Shown piece by piece: positions 1 through 7,161 of a stretch of DNA of 26,452 bases (positions are counted from its first letter, which is position 1; each line of letters starts with the position of its first letter). The notes below the pieces were generated by a model. That model saw nothing but the letters and a program-made list of their open reading frames with translations. It searched no databases and was not told where the DNA came from. Source of the DNA: Candidatus Liptonbacteria bacterium RIFOXYD1_FULL_36_11 (lineage in GTDB: Bacteria; Patescibacteriota; Minisyncoccia; UBA6257; XYB1-36-10); assembly GCA_001821375.1 (NCBI GenBank), contig MHLG01000011.1:2384-28835 (forward strand), given 5' to 3'. The translations under genes were made by a program, and so were the position numbers.

Positions 1-20
1 TGGTAAATTATCAGGTCATA

Positions 21-206
21 TTAAAAGTAAACAAAAATAATTTTATTTTTAACGCTCGCTAATCCAAATTGCTTGTTCACTTCGGTGATGATAAAACTAT
101 ACCACCTACGCGAACTGCGCAACTTCGGATATGCCGATACATTTTGCAAAAATTCTCTTCGCTCTTTTTGCGCAATGCGCAATCGGGCTATGGCGCCTAC
201 AAACAC
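21..206 (-). other. Doubtful 61-codon open frame in the left flank
   Basis: This frame is open for 61 codons on the minus strand and gives a basic peptide with no domain I recognise. It lies in a patch with more G+C-rich short runs than its surroundings, including the near-tandem TGCGCAATGCGCAA at about 169-182. There is no clear Shine-Dalgarno and no partner gene. It may be a repeat-derived or decayed sequence rather than a gene. I see nothing else in positions 1-238 apart from the inverted-repeat arm at 183-197. Confidence 0.2.
183..197. repeat. Left arm of a 15-bp inverted repeat flanking the DUF5680 gene
   Basis: Read on the minus strand this is GGCGCCATAGCCCGA. It matches GGCGCCGTAGCCCGA at 735-749 on the plus strand with one mismatch, so the two arms face each other around the gene at 239-730. 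Similarity does not clearly continue past the 15 bp. Confidence 0.5.
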
Positions 207-238
207 AAAGTTTATAACTTTCTTATCAATAATAAATT

Positions 239-730
239 ATGATGGATAAAAAATTACTGCAAGAATTAAACCGCTTTTTAGGTAAAGCCGCCCTCAATAC
301 TTATGCGGGTGGCGGTCAAGAAGTTGATCCCGAAGAAGTTGGTTTTAAAGAATTGGAGTTCAAAGAGGGCGGCTGGTATTACAAAGATAGTTACACAGGA
401 TTTTTTCAATCATGGGGACGCGAGGTTGTCTGGCATAATCAAAAGCCTTTTTGGACGCAAATTTATGGCGGTGGAATGACCTCAAAATTCCAGAATGATA
501 CTAAATTTACTCATGAAACTTTTGATTTTCTCAAAAAGGCTTTATCCGCAGGCGAAAAACAAGAGAGTTTCCAACCTCGCGGTCCAAAAAGTTTTTCTGA
601 TGGTGATTGGGAATATACTTGTGAATGGAATGGCGATATTACAAAATTTGAGGGACATGAAAAAATCCTGTTCAAAAAAGAAGTTGTTTTTACCCATGAT
701 TTCTTGGGCGGTTTAATTCTTGCCCGATAG
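239..730 (+). CDS. DUF5680 domain-containing protein
   Basis: A 163-residue soluble protein that I recognise as the DUF5680 family, of unknown biochemical role. The supporting pattern runs in order: an N-terminal helix followed by TYAGGG (about residues 21-26), then DSYTGFFQSWGREVVW near residue 50, KPFWTQIYGGG, a FLKKAL helix near residue 95, the FQPRGPKSF segment, and a C-terminal EGHEKILFKKEVVF strand ending in HDFLGGLI. This order of an aromatic-rich beta sheet with a 'G-x-E-x-V-W' strand is typical of the family. It is full length, with no signal peptide or membrane segment. Two ATG codons (239 and 242) are possible and neither has a Shine-Dalgarno. It sits alone between inverted 15-bp repeats and converges on the next gene, so the context gives no functional hint. 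Confidence 0.75.
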   Translation: MMDKKLLQELNRFLGKAALNTYAGGGQEVDPEEVGFKELEFKEGGWYYKDSYTGFFQSWGREVVWHNQKPFWTQIYGGGMTSKFQNDTKFTHETFDFLKKALSAGEKQESFQPRGPKSFSDGDWEYTCEWNGDITKFEGHEKILFKKEVVFTHDFLGGLILAR

Positions 731-731
731 A

Positions 732-749
732 TACGGCGCCGTAGCCCGA
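732..749. repeat. Right inverted-repeat arm and 12-bp palindrome
   Basis: The perfect palindrome TACGGCGCCGTA (732-743) starts right after the DUF5680 stop codon and overlaps the right arm of the flanking inverted repeat (735-749). The stretch up to 780 is unusually G+C-rich for this window and contains a small TCCG/CGGA hairpin. It could act as a terminator between the convergent genes, but there is no following T run. Confidence 0.5.
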
Positions 750-783
750 CTTTATCCGCTTCGCTCCGGACTTCGCATTTTGC

Positions 784-2712
784 CTAACTCTTTTTCAAGT
801 GATAAATAAATATAGACGTTCCTGCTATAAAATCCGGCTTTGGCGGCTCGCTTAATGATAAAGGCAAACTCCTTGCCGCTTTTAGCCATAAATATTCATC
901 TTCTTGTTTTCTTTCAAATCCTTGATGTGGTTTTGCCGTCGCTTGATTTAAAGTATTAACCGAAACTGCCAACCATTCTATTCCTTCCTCGCGCGGATCA
1001 TTTCTTGCCGACCACCAAGGCGCAAACTTTTCTCCGAGCCTGTATGTCAGGCTGTCACCGCCAAAATAATCCACCGCTATTTTCTTTATGTTATTTTTTT
1101 CAACAAATTCTTCCAGCCTTTTTAAATCCTGCCCCCAGTCATAATTTGAATCTGTGGCTATTTTATATCCTTCCCGCGTTCCTCCTGCGAGCGTGTTGTA
1201 ATAAGAAAGAAAATAAGGGCTAGCAGAAGCTGTTTCTATAAAAAGCCAAGCTAAAACTGCAATTGTCAAAAAAACTTTTCCTGCTTGAAAAACATTTCTT
1301 GCCGTTGAAGAAAAAAAGCTTTTTATAAAATTACTGTTTCCATAAGAACCTTTATTTATCGCCCATTTTTTTATTGAAGAAACTGAAAGTATATAAATAA
1401 AAGGCAAAGTCGGCAAAATATGGCGCACTCCTATATTCAGCGGGCTTTTTATGCTGTAAATCCAATAAAAAACAACAAAGGACGCCATTGAAAATTCCGC
1501 AAAGTTTGTCTGTAGATAATGCCTGATTCTTTTTCTTTCTCTGTTGTAAACTCCCCGCGCCATTCTTGCTAAAGCCAACACCAAACCCGTTATTATCAAA
1601 ATTAAAGTCGGCAATGTTTCTTTAGCGATATATGTTACTGGAAAATAACTAATCCAGCCGGAAGAAGAAACCTCCCCTATAAAATATCCCGAATTACCAG
1701 CGGAAGATCTCTGCATTACCATTAGCACTCCCAGAAGATATTCGGAAATAGGCCTCAAAAAAACATTATTCGCCATTACTATATCCGCTTCCGCAAAACA
1801 TCTTGTTAAATTGCACGTCTCTCCGCTAGCTGTCGGTCCTCCGGCAAACGAAGATAATAAAAATTTAGTATCACTCACTTGTCTTTCCACCGGATAATTA
1901 AAAGTGAAAATAAAATAGAAAAAGTAAACCACAACAAAAGCTATTAAAACAATTATTGTCAATTTAGAAATTAACTTTATAAATTTTATAAAAAAACTGT
2001 AAGTATTCTTAATAAAAGTTTCACTGCTCTTTGCTTCTTTATACGCCTTTAGGAATGTCAAAAATATAAAAAAAGGAAAAAGCAAAACAGCGGAAAATTT
2101 TAAAAGCTCTGCTATTCCTAAAAACACTCCCGCCAGCCAAAAATTTTTTCTTGACGGCGACTCCAGATATTTTACAAAAAAATAAGAAGCGGCAAATATC
2201 CCAAAAGCCGCTCCCACGTCTGTTGTTACGTAATGCCCGTGAGCTAATACCGTCGGCGAAAAAGCAAACATAAAAGCCGGCGCGAGCCCCCACCATCTTC
2301 CGATTAAATTTGCCGCCCAGAAATAAATAAATAAAACAAGTAAAATCGTTAAAATCATTGGCCCGATCCTTGACCAAAATATTATTTTATCCGCATCATT
2401 CCCGCTCTCAAAAATAAATTGTGCTCCTCCCACCCATTGTCCGTTAACATCTTTTTGCCAAAAATCATTACTAACTGGAAAATTAAGATTTAAAAACAAA
2501 AGCGGCAAGGCGGAAATAGCTTTTACTAATGGCGGATGCTCTGGATTAAGTCTATAATCTAAAAAATGCACATATCCGTATCCCGCTGGAATGTGCGCCA
2601 TCTCATCCATAATTAAAGAATCGTGACTGGAAGCGCGATACATAAAAAATAAAGAAAATAGCGAAATTACTATCACAGCCGCATAAGGTATAAAAATAAA
2701 AGTTTTTTTCAT
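784..2712 (-). CDS. GT-C fold membrane glycosyltransferase (PMT/ArnT type)
   Basis: A polytopic membrane protein of 642 residues from the ATG at 2712 (a TTG at 2733 would add 7 residues). GT-C enzymes of this type move a sugar from a polyprenyl-phosphate donor to an acceptor on the outer face of the cytoplasmic membrane. After the first membrane helix comes a long extracytoplasmic loop with the acidic pair Asp36-Glu37 (in IMDEMAHIPAGYGY), the expected catalytic and metal site, then LNPEHPPLVK. About ten further hydrophobic segments follow. The C-terminal soluble part has DSNYDWGQDLKRL, a segment I associate with phospholipid-carrier-dependent members of this family. The acceptor cannot be told from sequence. 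It diverges from the DNA glycosylase gene across 67 bp and has no convincing Shine-Dalgarno. A second, shorter GT-C protein lies at 5664-7157. Confidence 0.8.
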   Translation of the reverse strand: MKKTFIFIPYAAVIVISLFSLFFMYRASSHDSLIMDEMAHIPAGYGYVHFLDYRLNPEHPPLVKAISALPLLFLNLNFPVSNDFWQKDVNGQWVGGAQFIFESGNDADKIIFWSRIGPMILTILLVLFIYFWAANLIGRWWGLAPAFMFAFSPTVLAHGHYVTTDVGAAFGIFAASYFFVKYLESPSRKNFWLAGVFLGIAELLKFSAVLLFPFFIFLTFLKAYKEAKSSETFIKNTYSFFIKFIKLISKLTIIVLIAFVVVYFFYFIFTFNYPVERQVSDTKFLLSSFAGGPTASGETCNLTRCFAEADIVMANNVFLRPISEYLLGVLMVMQRSSAGNSGYFIGEVSSSGWISYFPVTYIAKETLPTLILIITGLVLALARMARGVYNRERKRIRHYLQTNFAEFSMASFVVFYWIYSIKSPLNIGVRHILPTLPFIYILSVSSIKKWAINKGSYGNSNFIKSFFSSTARNVFQAGKVFLTIAVLAWLFIETASASPYFLSYYNTLAGGTREGYKIATDSNYDWGQDLKRLEEFVEKNNIKKIAVDYFGGDSLTYRLGEKFAPWWSARNDPREEGIEWLAVSVNTLNQATAKPHQGFERKQEDEYLWLKAARSLPLSLSEPPKPDFIAGTSIFIYHLKKS

Positions 2713-2779
2713 ATTTTTTTCACTGGCTGGCAAATTAAAAACTACGCCAAATATTAATTTTACCTTATTTTATTCTTCT

Positions 2780-3340
2780 ATGCTACTCAAATCCTCAAGT
2801 TTTTCCGGCAAAGACACAGTTAAAATAGCCAAATTTCTCATCGGTAAAATTCTTGTAAGAAAAATTAAAACTCCTGCCGGCAAATCAAAAATAATTTACG
2901 CTCTTATCACCGAGACGGAAGCCTACGACGGCTTTAGTGATAAAGCTTCCCACGCTTCCCGCGGAAAAACCCTTCGTAACACTCCGATGTTTGCCTCTGC
3001 TGGCTCTTGGTATATTTACTTTGTTTACGGCAACCATTTTATGCTGAATTTAGTTACTGGCCCAAAAAATTATCCCGCCGCTGTTTTAATTCGTGGCATC
3101 AGAATTATTTCTAAAAATTCTAACTCTATTTCCGGCCCCGGCCGGCTGACAAAATTTTTAAAAATAAACAAAAATCTTAACAACCAGCCGGCAAACAAAA
3201 ATAGCGGCTTGTGGATTGAGGATTACAGAGTTAAAATAACCCGAAAAGAAATAGAGAAATTACCTCGGGTGGGCGTAAATTACGCCGGTCCAATTTGGTC
3301 TCAAAAACCCTGGCGATTCAGATTGAATAGTTACTATTAG
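2780..3340 (+). CDS. mpg: 3-methyladenine DNA glycosylase (AAG/MPG family)
   Basis: A 186-residue base-excision repair enzyme that removes alkylated and deaminated purines. The AAG fold signature is clear: ALITETEAYDG (about residues 42-52) holds the catalytic Glu equivalent, followed by SHASRGKTLRNTPMF and the strand-intercalation segment WYIYFVYGNHFMLNLVT. GPGRLTKFL (around 119-127) and the C-terminal RVGVNYAG/WRF elements also fit. The length is normal for bacterial members. ATG 2780 has no Shine-Dalgarno, and the region 2713-2779 must hold divergent promoters. It is followed closely by the NYN-domain gene, which has its own -10 element, so the two need not form an operon. Confidence 0.93.
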   Translation: MLLKSSSFSGKDTVKIAKFLIGKILVRKIKTPAGKSKIIYALITETEAYDGFSDKASHASRGKTLRNTPMFASAGSWYIYFVYGNHFMLNLVTGPKNYPAAVLIRGIRIISKNSNSISGPGRLTKFLKINKNLNNQPANKNSGLWIEDYRVKITRKEIEKLPRVGVNYAGPIWSQKPWRFRLNSYY

Positions 3341-3347
3341 GATAAAT

Positions 3348-3356
3348 TGATATAAT
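3348..3356 (+). promoter_or_regulatory. Extended -10 promoter element placed for a leaderless transcript
   Basis: TGATATAAT is a perfect extended -10 (TG-n-TATAAT). The expected transcription start, about 7 nt downstream, falls at 3363-3364, on the GTG start of the next gene. The -35 region is weak, as is tolerated with an extended -10. Confidence 0.6.
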
Positions 3357-3363
3357 AAAAAAC

Positions 3364-3852
3364 GTGTTTTTAAAAGAAAATAATTTTGCTTACATTGACG
3401 GAGCAAATCTTCACAAAGGAATTGAAAGTTTAGGTTGGAATTTAGATTATAAAAAATTCAGAGTGTGGCTTTCGGAAAAATATAGCGTAAAAGTTGCTTA
3501 TCTTTTTATTGGTTTAATGCCTAAAAATAAGGAACTTTATAAATATCTGCAAGAATCAGGTTTTACTTTAGTATTTAAAGAAGTGATATATGATGGTGGT
3601 GGTAAGCCAAAAGGAAATTGCGATGCTGATTTAGTTCTGCAAACCACAAGAGATGCTTATGAAAATAAATTTAATAAAGCAGTTATAGTTTCAAGTGACG
3701 GCGATTATGCTGGATTGGTCAATTTTCTTATTAATAAAGAAAAAATATTAACAGTGCTGTCTCCAAGCAATGAAAAGAAATGCTCCATTTTATTAAAAAG
3801 AACCGGAGTAAAAATATCTTACCTAAAAGACCAAAAGCTTATTTTTAGCTAA
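3364..3852 (+). CDS. NYN (LabA/DUF88-like) PIN-fold nuclease-like protein
   Basis: A 162-residue protein of the NYN family, a PIN-like RNase fold. The expected acidic residues are present: YIDGANL near residue 11, GNCDADLVLQ near residue 83, and VSSDGDYAGLV near residue 110, which together form a metal-binding pocket. Such proteins are thought to cut or bind RNA, and some act in RNA turnover; the substrate here is unknown. The start is a GTG at 3364 with no room for a ribosome binding site, because a perfect extended -10 ends 8 nt upstream, so I infer a leaderless mRNA. An intrinsic terminator follows at 3863-3898. No antitoxin-like partner is adjacent, which argues against a toxin-antitoxin pair. 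Confidence 0.85.
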   Translation: MFLKENNFAYIDGANLHKGIESLGWNLDYKKFRVWLSEKYSVKVAYLFIGLMPKNKELYKYLQESGFTLVFKEVIYDGGGKPKGNCDADLVLQTTRDAYENKFNKAVIVSSDGDYAGLVNFLINKEKILTVLSPSNEKKCSILLKRTGVKISYLKDQKLIFS

Positions 3853-3862
3853 AAAAGAAAAA

Positions 3863-3898
3863 ACCCCCGATAGAGACGAACTCTATAAGGGTCTTTTT
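3863..3898 (+). terminator. Intrinsic terminator after the NYN gene
   Basis: The stem is ACCC/GGGT outside and ATAGAG/CTCTAT inside, with loop ACGAA, and it is followed by a run of T. It begins 11 nt after the stop codon. Confidence 0.8.
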
Positions 3899-3981
3899 CG
3901 TGGTAATTATCTATATAATACTCTTTCGTTCGTTGGAAGTCAATAATTTATTATCCCCATAGTGTTTGCTATTATTTTTTA

Positions 3982-4010
3982 ATGACAAAAGCTAATTTTT
4001 AATATATATT
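3982..4010 (+). promoter_or_regulatory. Sigma70-type promoter of ychF
   Basis: ATGACA (3982-3987) and TATATT (4005-4010) are separated by exactly 17 bp. The predicted transcription start (about 4017) coincides with the ychF ATG at 4018, which implies a leaderless mRNA. Confidence 0.65.
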
Positions 4011-4017
4011 AAAACCC

Positions 4018-5022
4018 ATGAAACTCTCAATAGGTATCGTCGGTCTCCCCAATGTCGGCAAATCCACTCTTTTTAAAATTCTCACTAAAAAAGAAGTTAA
4101 TATTGCCAATTATCCGTTTGCCACCATTGATCCGAATGTCGGCATTGTTTCTGTCCCAGATGAAAGATTGGACAAACTTTTTTCGTTCTCAAGAAGCGCT
4201 AAAAAAATTCCGGCGGTTGTAGAATTTTATGATATTGCTGGTTTAGTTAAAGATGCTAATAAAGGCGAAGGTTTAGGCAACCAATTTTTGGCTAACATTC
4301 GGGAAACAAACGCCATTATCCAAGTCGTCCGTTGTTTTCAAGGCGGAGAAATAATCCACGTAGAAAATAACGTTAATCCGGAAAGGGATATTGATATTAT
4401 AAATTTGGAATTGATATTTAAAGATATTGAAACAGTAGAAAAAAGAATCACGAGTCTTGAAAAAGAAGCGAGAGGGGATAAGAAAAAAGAAAAGTCTCTG
4501 GAAATTATGAAAAAACTAAAAGAAAATCTTTTAACGAATAAACTAGCCAATCAATTGCCGGAAGAAATAAAAGAAGACAAAGAAGTAAGAGAACTTAATC
4601 TCCTTGCCTTAAAGCCGCAAATTTATCTTTTAAACGGAAACAGCACCGACGTTTCCGAAAGCTTAAAAGAAAAAATAAAAAACCTTAAAGCCGATTTTCT
4701 TATTTTTGATTTAGCAGCGGCGGAAAATATTGATGAACTTATAAAAAAATCTTATGAAATTTTAGGTTTGATTAGCTTCTTTACTACCGGCGTTGATGAA
4801 TCCCGCGCCTGGACTATAAAAAAAGAAACTAAAGCTCCGGAAGCCGCTGGCGTCATTCACACCGACTTTGAAAAAAAATTTATCCGTGCCGATGTTATTA
4901 ATTGGCAAGATCTCTTAAACTGTGGCGGTTGGGCGGAAGCTCGCCAAAAAGGCAAACTACGCACCGAAGGAAAAGAATATACAGTTAAAGACGGTGATGT
5001 TTTAGAAATCCGCCACGGATAG
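4018..5022 (+). CDS. ychF: Ribosome-associated GTPase/ATPase YchF (Ola1 family)
   Basis: A 334-residue P-loop NTPase of the Obg-related YchF/Ola1 group, which binds ribosomes and hydrolyses ATP or GTP. The P-loop GLPNVGKST (residues 9-17), the switch segment [12 protein letters not shown], the G3 motif [19 protein letters not shown] and the predicted coiled-coil insertion (roughly 130-190) are all present. The C-terminal TGS domain carries [12 protein letters not shown], the conserved [16 protein letters not shown] segment and the final [14 protein letters not shown]. It is about 30 residues shorter than the E. coli protein, mainly in the central region. ATG 4018 is supported by the family-wide N-terminus and by the promoter just upstream. 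It appears monocistronic, bounded by its own promoter and a strong terminator. Confidence 0.96.
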   Translation: MKLSIGIVGLPNVGKSTLFKILTKKEVNIANYPFATIDPNVGIVSVPDERLDKLFSFSRSAKKIPAVVEFYDIAGLVKDANKGEGLGNQFLANIRETNAIIQVVRCFQGGEIIHVENNVNPERDIDIINLELIFKDIETVEKRITSLEKEARGDKKKEKSLEIMKKLKENLLTNKLANQLPEEIKEDKEVRELNLLALKPQIYLLNGNSTDVSESLKEKIKNLKADFLIFDLAAAENIDELIKKSYEILGLISFFTTGVDESRAWTIKKETKAPEAAGVIHTDFEKKFIRADVINWQDLLNCGGWAEARQKGKLRTEGKEYTVKDGDVLEIRHG

Positions 5023-5026
5023 AAAG

Positions 5027-5058
5027 AAGACCCTTTTCTAGTTTGAGAAAAGGGTCTT
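5027..5058 (+). terminator. Intrinsic terminator after ychF
   Basis: A perfect 13-bp stem (5027-5039 with 5046-5058, core GACCC/GGGTC) has a 6-nt loop and ends in a T-rich tail. It lies 4 nt after the ychF stop codon. Confidence 0.9.
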
Positions 5059-5098
5059 TATTTTAACTTGATAAAATAAGAAGAAAATCAAGTTATAT

Positions 5099-5285
5099 TT
5101 ACAAATCAATAAGTTTAAAAGCAACTAAATCAACAAGGAATCCAATAAAAGCTAAAATCCCAAACAAAACCCACCACCAGCCGCCGCCCAAGATGATAGC
5201 CATTAAAACAGGCACTATCAACTCTCGGGAAAAATAATGCAATAATCATTATTGCTGTCACTCCTGTAATCATTAACGCAGTCAT
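5099..5285 (-). pseudogene. Small two-helix membrane protein with an apparent +1 frameshift
   Basis: An ATG at 5285 with a good Shine-Dalgarno (AGGAG, 7 nt upstream) and a near-consensus promoter opens a frame encoding MTALMITGVTAIMIIALFF, a membrane helix. In that frame the sequence then turns into an implausible Cys/Arg-rich tail ending at 5130. One base over, the sequence reads RELIVPVLMAIILGGGWWW and then a second hydrophobic helix ending VAFKLIDL at a stop at 5099-5101. Removing one base near the homopolymers at about 5226-5236 (GGG and AAAAA on the plus strand) joins the halves into a protein of about 61 residues. This could be an assembly indel, a recent mutation or +1 recoding. I do not recognise a family. 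Coordinates cover both halves. Confidence 0.55.
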
Positions 5286-5327
5286 CTCTTTCTCCTTCCT
5301 ACTCTTTTTAAATCTAAGCTTTAGATT

Positions 5328-5357
5328 ATTATAATAGATATAGATAAAGATTGTCAA
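5328..5357 (-). promoter_or_regulatory. Consensus sigma70 promoter for the small membrane protein
   Basis: On the minus strand, TTGACA (5352-5357) and TATAAT (5328-5333) are separated by 18 bp. This is one of the closest matches to consensus in the window and supports transcription of the frameshifted gene at 5285. Confidence 0.8.
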
Positions 5358-5378
5358 TCTTTCTTTCTTAAATTAATT

Positions 5379-5387
5379 TGTTATACT
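5379..5387 (+). promoter_or_regulatory. Extended -10 promoter for the 62-residue protein
   Basis: TGTTATACT is an extended -10. A TTGTCA lies 25 bp upstream of its hexamer, too far to be a normal -35. Transcription would start near 5394, giving a leader of about 37 nt with a perfect Shine-Dalgarno. Confidence 0.55.
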
Positions 5388-5430
5388 GAAAACAGCACCC
5401 ACGATTCTAAAAAGAAAGGAGGTGAGTGCC

Positions 5431-5619
5431 ATGAAAAAATTTACCTGTCTCAAAACCAGAGAACAAAAACTTTCTTGGGACGAAGTTATTAGCATCTTAA
5501 AAAAAATAGCCAAGGAAGCAGACCGAAAAACAGAAGTAAAAGTTATTTTTCACCCGAAAAATAACTGCCAAAATGGGGAGGCGGAATATGATATCTTTTC
5601 AGAAAAAAGAGCTTCTTAA
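5431..5619 (+). CDS. Small hypothetical protein, 62 residues
   Basis: I do not recognise this protein. It is small and soluble, with a predicted amphipathic helix (about residues 14-31, WDEVISILKKIAKEADRK) and then a short beta-rich part with KVIFHPKNNCQ and EAEYDIFSEK. Two cysteines (residues 5 and 48) are not in a recognisable metal motif. ATG 5431 is chosen over the upstream in-frame GTG at 5422 because AAAGGAGGTGA, a perfect Shine-Dalgarno, ends about 5 nt before it and overlaps the GTG. It has its own promoter and a tandem-hairpin terminator, so it is a freestanding unit. It diverges from the small membrane protein gene, with the two promoters about 20 bp apart. Confidence 0.7.
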   Translation: MKKFTCLKTREQKLSWDEVISILKKIAKEADRKTEVKVIFHPKNNCQNGEAEYDIFSEKRAS

Positions 5620-5659
5620 AAAGCTCTAAAGCCCTTGAGTAAAAACTCCGGGGCTTTTT
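5608..5659 (+). terminator. Tandem hairpin terminator
   Basis: The first hairpin (AGAGCTT 5608-5614 with AAGCTCT 5621-5627) overlaps the stop codon. The second (AAAGCCC 5628-5634 with GGGCTTT 5651-5657, inner GAGT/ACTC) ends in a T run. The second may also serve the convergent glycosyltransferase gene ending at 5664. Confidence 0.8.
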
Positions 5660-5663
5660 AAAT

Positions 5664-7157
5664 TTATATTTTAACTATAAAACTTCCTTCTGGCACCCAT
5701 GATAAATCTTCTTGTCCTTTTTTTCTCTCATCCGGTAAAACATAATAAATATTTTTCTCCTTTTGTTTTTCCCTTAAAAAAGTATCTGTTATAAACATAA
5801 TTGTTTGCGCTAGCATTGGCACTCCTCGCACATCTGTTCCGCCCGAATTAACAATTACATATTTTAACTTTTCTTTTGGCAAAGCATTAAGCTCTCTTCC
5901 TATTTCCACGTAATTTTTACTAAAAGCGTTTGCTGTTTCCTGACTTTTGGCAAACTGCACAAAATATTCATTATTAGCAGAAGAAATAAGATATGCTAAA
6001 AAGGCCGCCATAAAAAACGCTTTTGCTTTCTCATTTTTAAAATTATTTAAAATCTTTTCTCCTCCCATTCCCGCTAAAATAAAAACTGGCGGCGCCATTA
6101 AAATCGCTCTCAAAGAATGTGGCATTCCCTCATTAGAAATAACTACCGGTAAAGCCGCAAGTATCAGCCAGAAAAATAAAACAGCCGGCGCTATTTTTTC
6201 TCCTTTATAAAAACATCTAACTGCTATTATTATTCCGACAATAAATAAAATTCCCGTAATAAATTCTAACTCCGGCTTTCCTGCGTAATTATGCCTTGCA
6301 TTTCCGTCTCCAATAAAATTAAACATCCCCGCAGTTTTTATAATATTTATTGCTAAATCCTTCGCCGGAGTAGGGGAACTAAATACAGAAACTTGTGCCG
6401 TTCTACCTAAAAAATCTTGCGTATTTTGTATAAAATAAATTCCTAAAGGCAAAGCGACAATTATTCCTGTTATTACAAAAATAGTTGTTGCCTGCCAAAA
6501 CTTTTTCTCTTTATAAAAAAACGGTATTAATAAAAGAAACAATGCTGGCATTGCCCGATAAGCGATATAAGAATAAAATCCCAAACCCATAAACACACCG
6601 CCAATAGCGGCGCACCAAAATAAAGAGTTAAAAGCTGAAAATTTAAAATCTTTCCTTTTTCTAATCACTCTCAAGAAAAAATATAACGAGAAAACTAAGA
6701 AAAAAGGCGCCATAATTGCCCGAAACCCAATGCGTGAAAAATTAATTTGCCAAAATGAAACTGCCGCAAAAAACGAGGCTAAAAAAGCAATTAATTCCAC
6801 TCGCTTATCTGTTTTTTTATTTTCTTCCTGATCCCAAAAATTCTTAAATAATTCCCTTGTTAATAAATAAATTCCAAGCACTGTTAAAATACCAAACAAT
6901 GCTGACGGCAATCTCAATGCCCACGGCTCCCTCGGCAAAAATTTTAAAAATACCGCTTGGATATTTATAAACAAACCTTCTCTGCCATTATTTTCCGGAT
7001 AAAAAATTTTATAATCTCCCGTCACAACGGTCTCCAGCGCATTATTTCCATTCATTGCCTCATCCGGATAAAGTCCCGGCGGCACATTTTTTAAATCATA
7101 CAAACGAAAAAAAGCGGCTAATGCTACCACTATTCCTATTAAGATTATTTTTTTCAT
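5664..7157 (-). CDS. GT-C fold membrane glycosyltransferase, second copy
   Basis: A polytopic membrane protein of 497 residues from the PMT/ArnT-like GT-C superfamily. The N-terminal helix (residues 2-17) is followed by the extracytoplasmic loop with LYPDEAMNGNNALE, in which Asp32-Glu33 is the expected catalytic acidic pair, and then NNGREGLFINIQAVFLK. Roughly ten more hydrophobic segments follow, and a short soluble C-terminal domain contains KYVIVNSGGTDVRG. Enzymes of this class use a polyprenyl-phosphate sugar to glycosylate lipids or proteins; donor and acceptor cannot be told here. The ATG lies 4 nt after the pyrG stop codon with a weak AGAG upstream, so it is very probably cotranscribed and translationally coupled with pyrG. 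It is only distantly similar to the protein at 784-2712. Confidence 0.8.
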   Translation of the reverse strand: MKKIILIGIVVALAAFFRLYDLKNVPPGLYPDEAMNGNNALETVVTGDYKIFYPENNGREGLFINIQAVFLKFLPREPWALRLPSALFGILTVLGIYLLTRELFKNFWDQEENKKTDKRVELIAFLASFFAAVSFWQINFSRIGFRAIMAPFFLVFSLYFFLRVIRKRKDFKFSAFNSLFWCAAIGGVFMGLGFYSYIAYRAMPALFLLLIPFFYKEKKFWQATTIFVITGIIVALPLGIYFIQNTQDFLGRTAQVSVFSSPTPAKDLAINIIKTAGMFNFIGDGNARHNYAGKPELEFITGILFIVGIIIAVRCFYKGEKIAPAVLFFWLILAALPVVISNEGMPHSLRAILMAPPVFILAGMGGEKILNNFKNEKAKAFFMAAFLAYLISSANNEYFVQFAKSQETANAFSKNYVEIGRELNALPKEKLKYVIVNSGGTDVRGVPMLAQTIMFITDTFLREKQKEKNIYYVLPDERKKGQEDLSWVPEGSFIVKI

Positions 7158-7161
7158 TTCT

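Noticed and set aside
495..716. A 73-codon frame inside the DUF5680 gene on the same strand
   Set aside because: It overlaps a recognised domain in another frame and has no ribosome site or recognisable sequence.
3364..3852. NYN protein as the toxin of a toxin-antitoxin pair
   Set aside because: There is no small partner gene next to it; the neighbours are a DNA glycosylase and ychF, each with its own signals.
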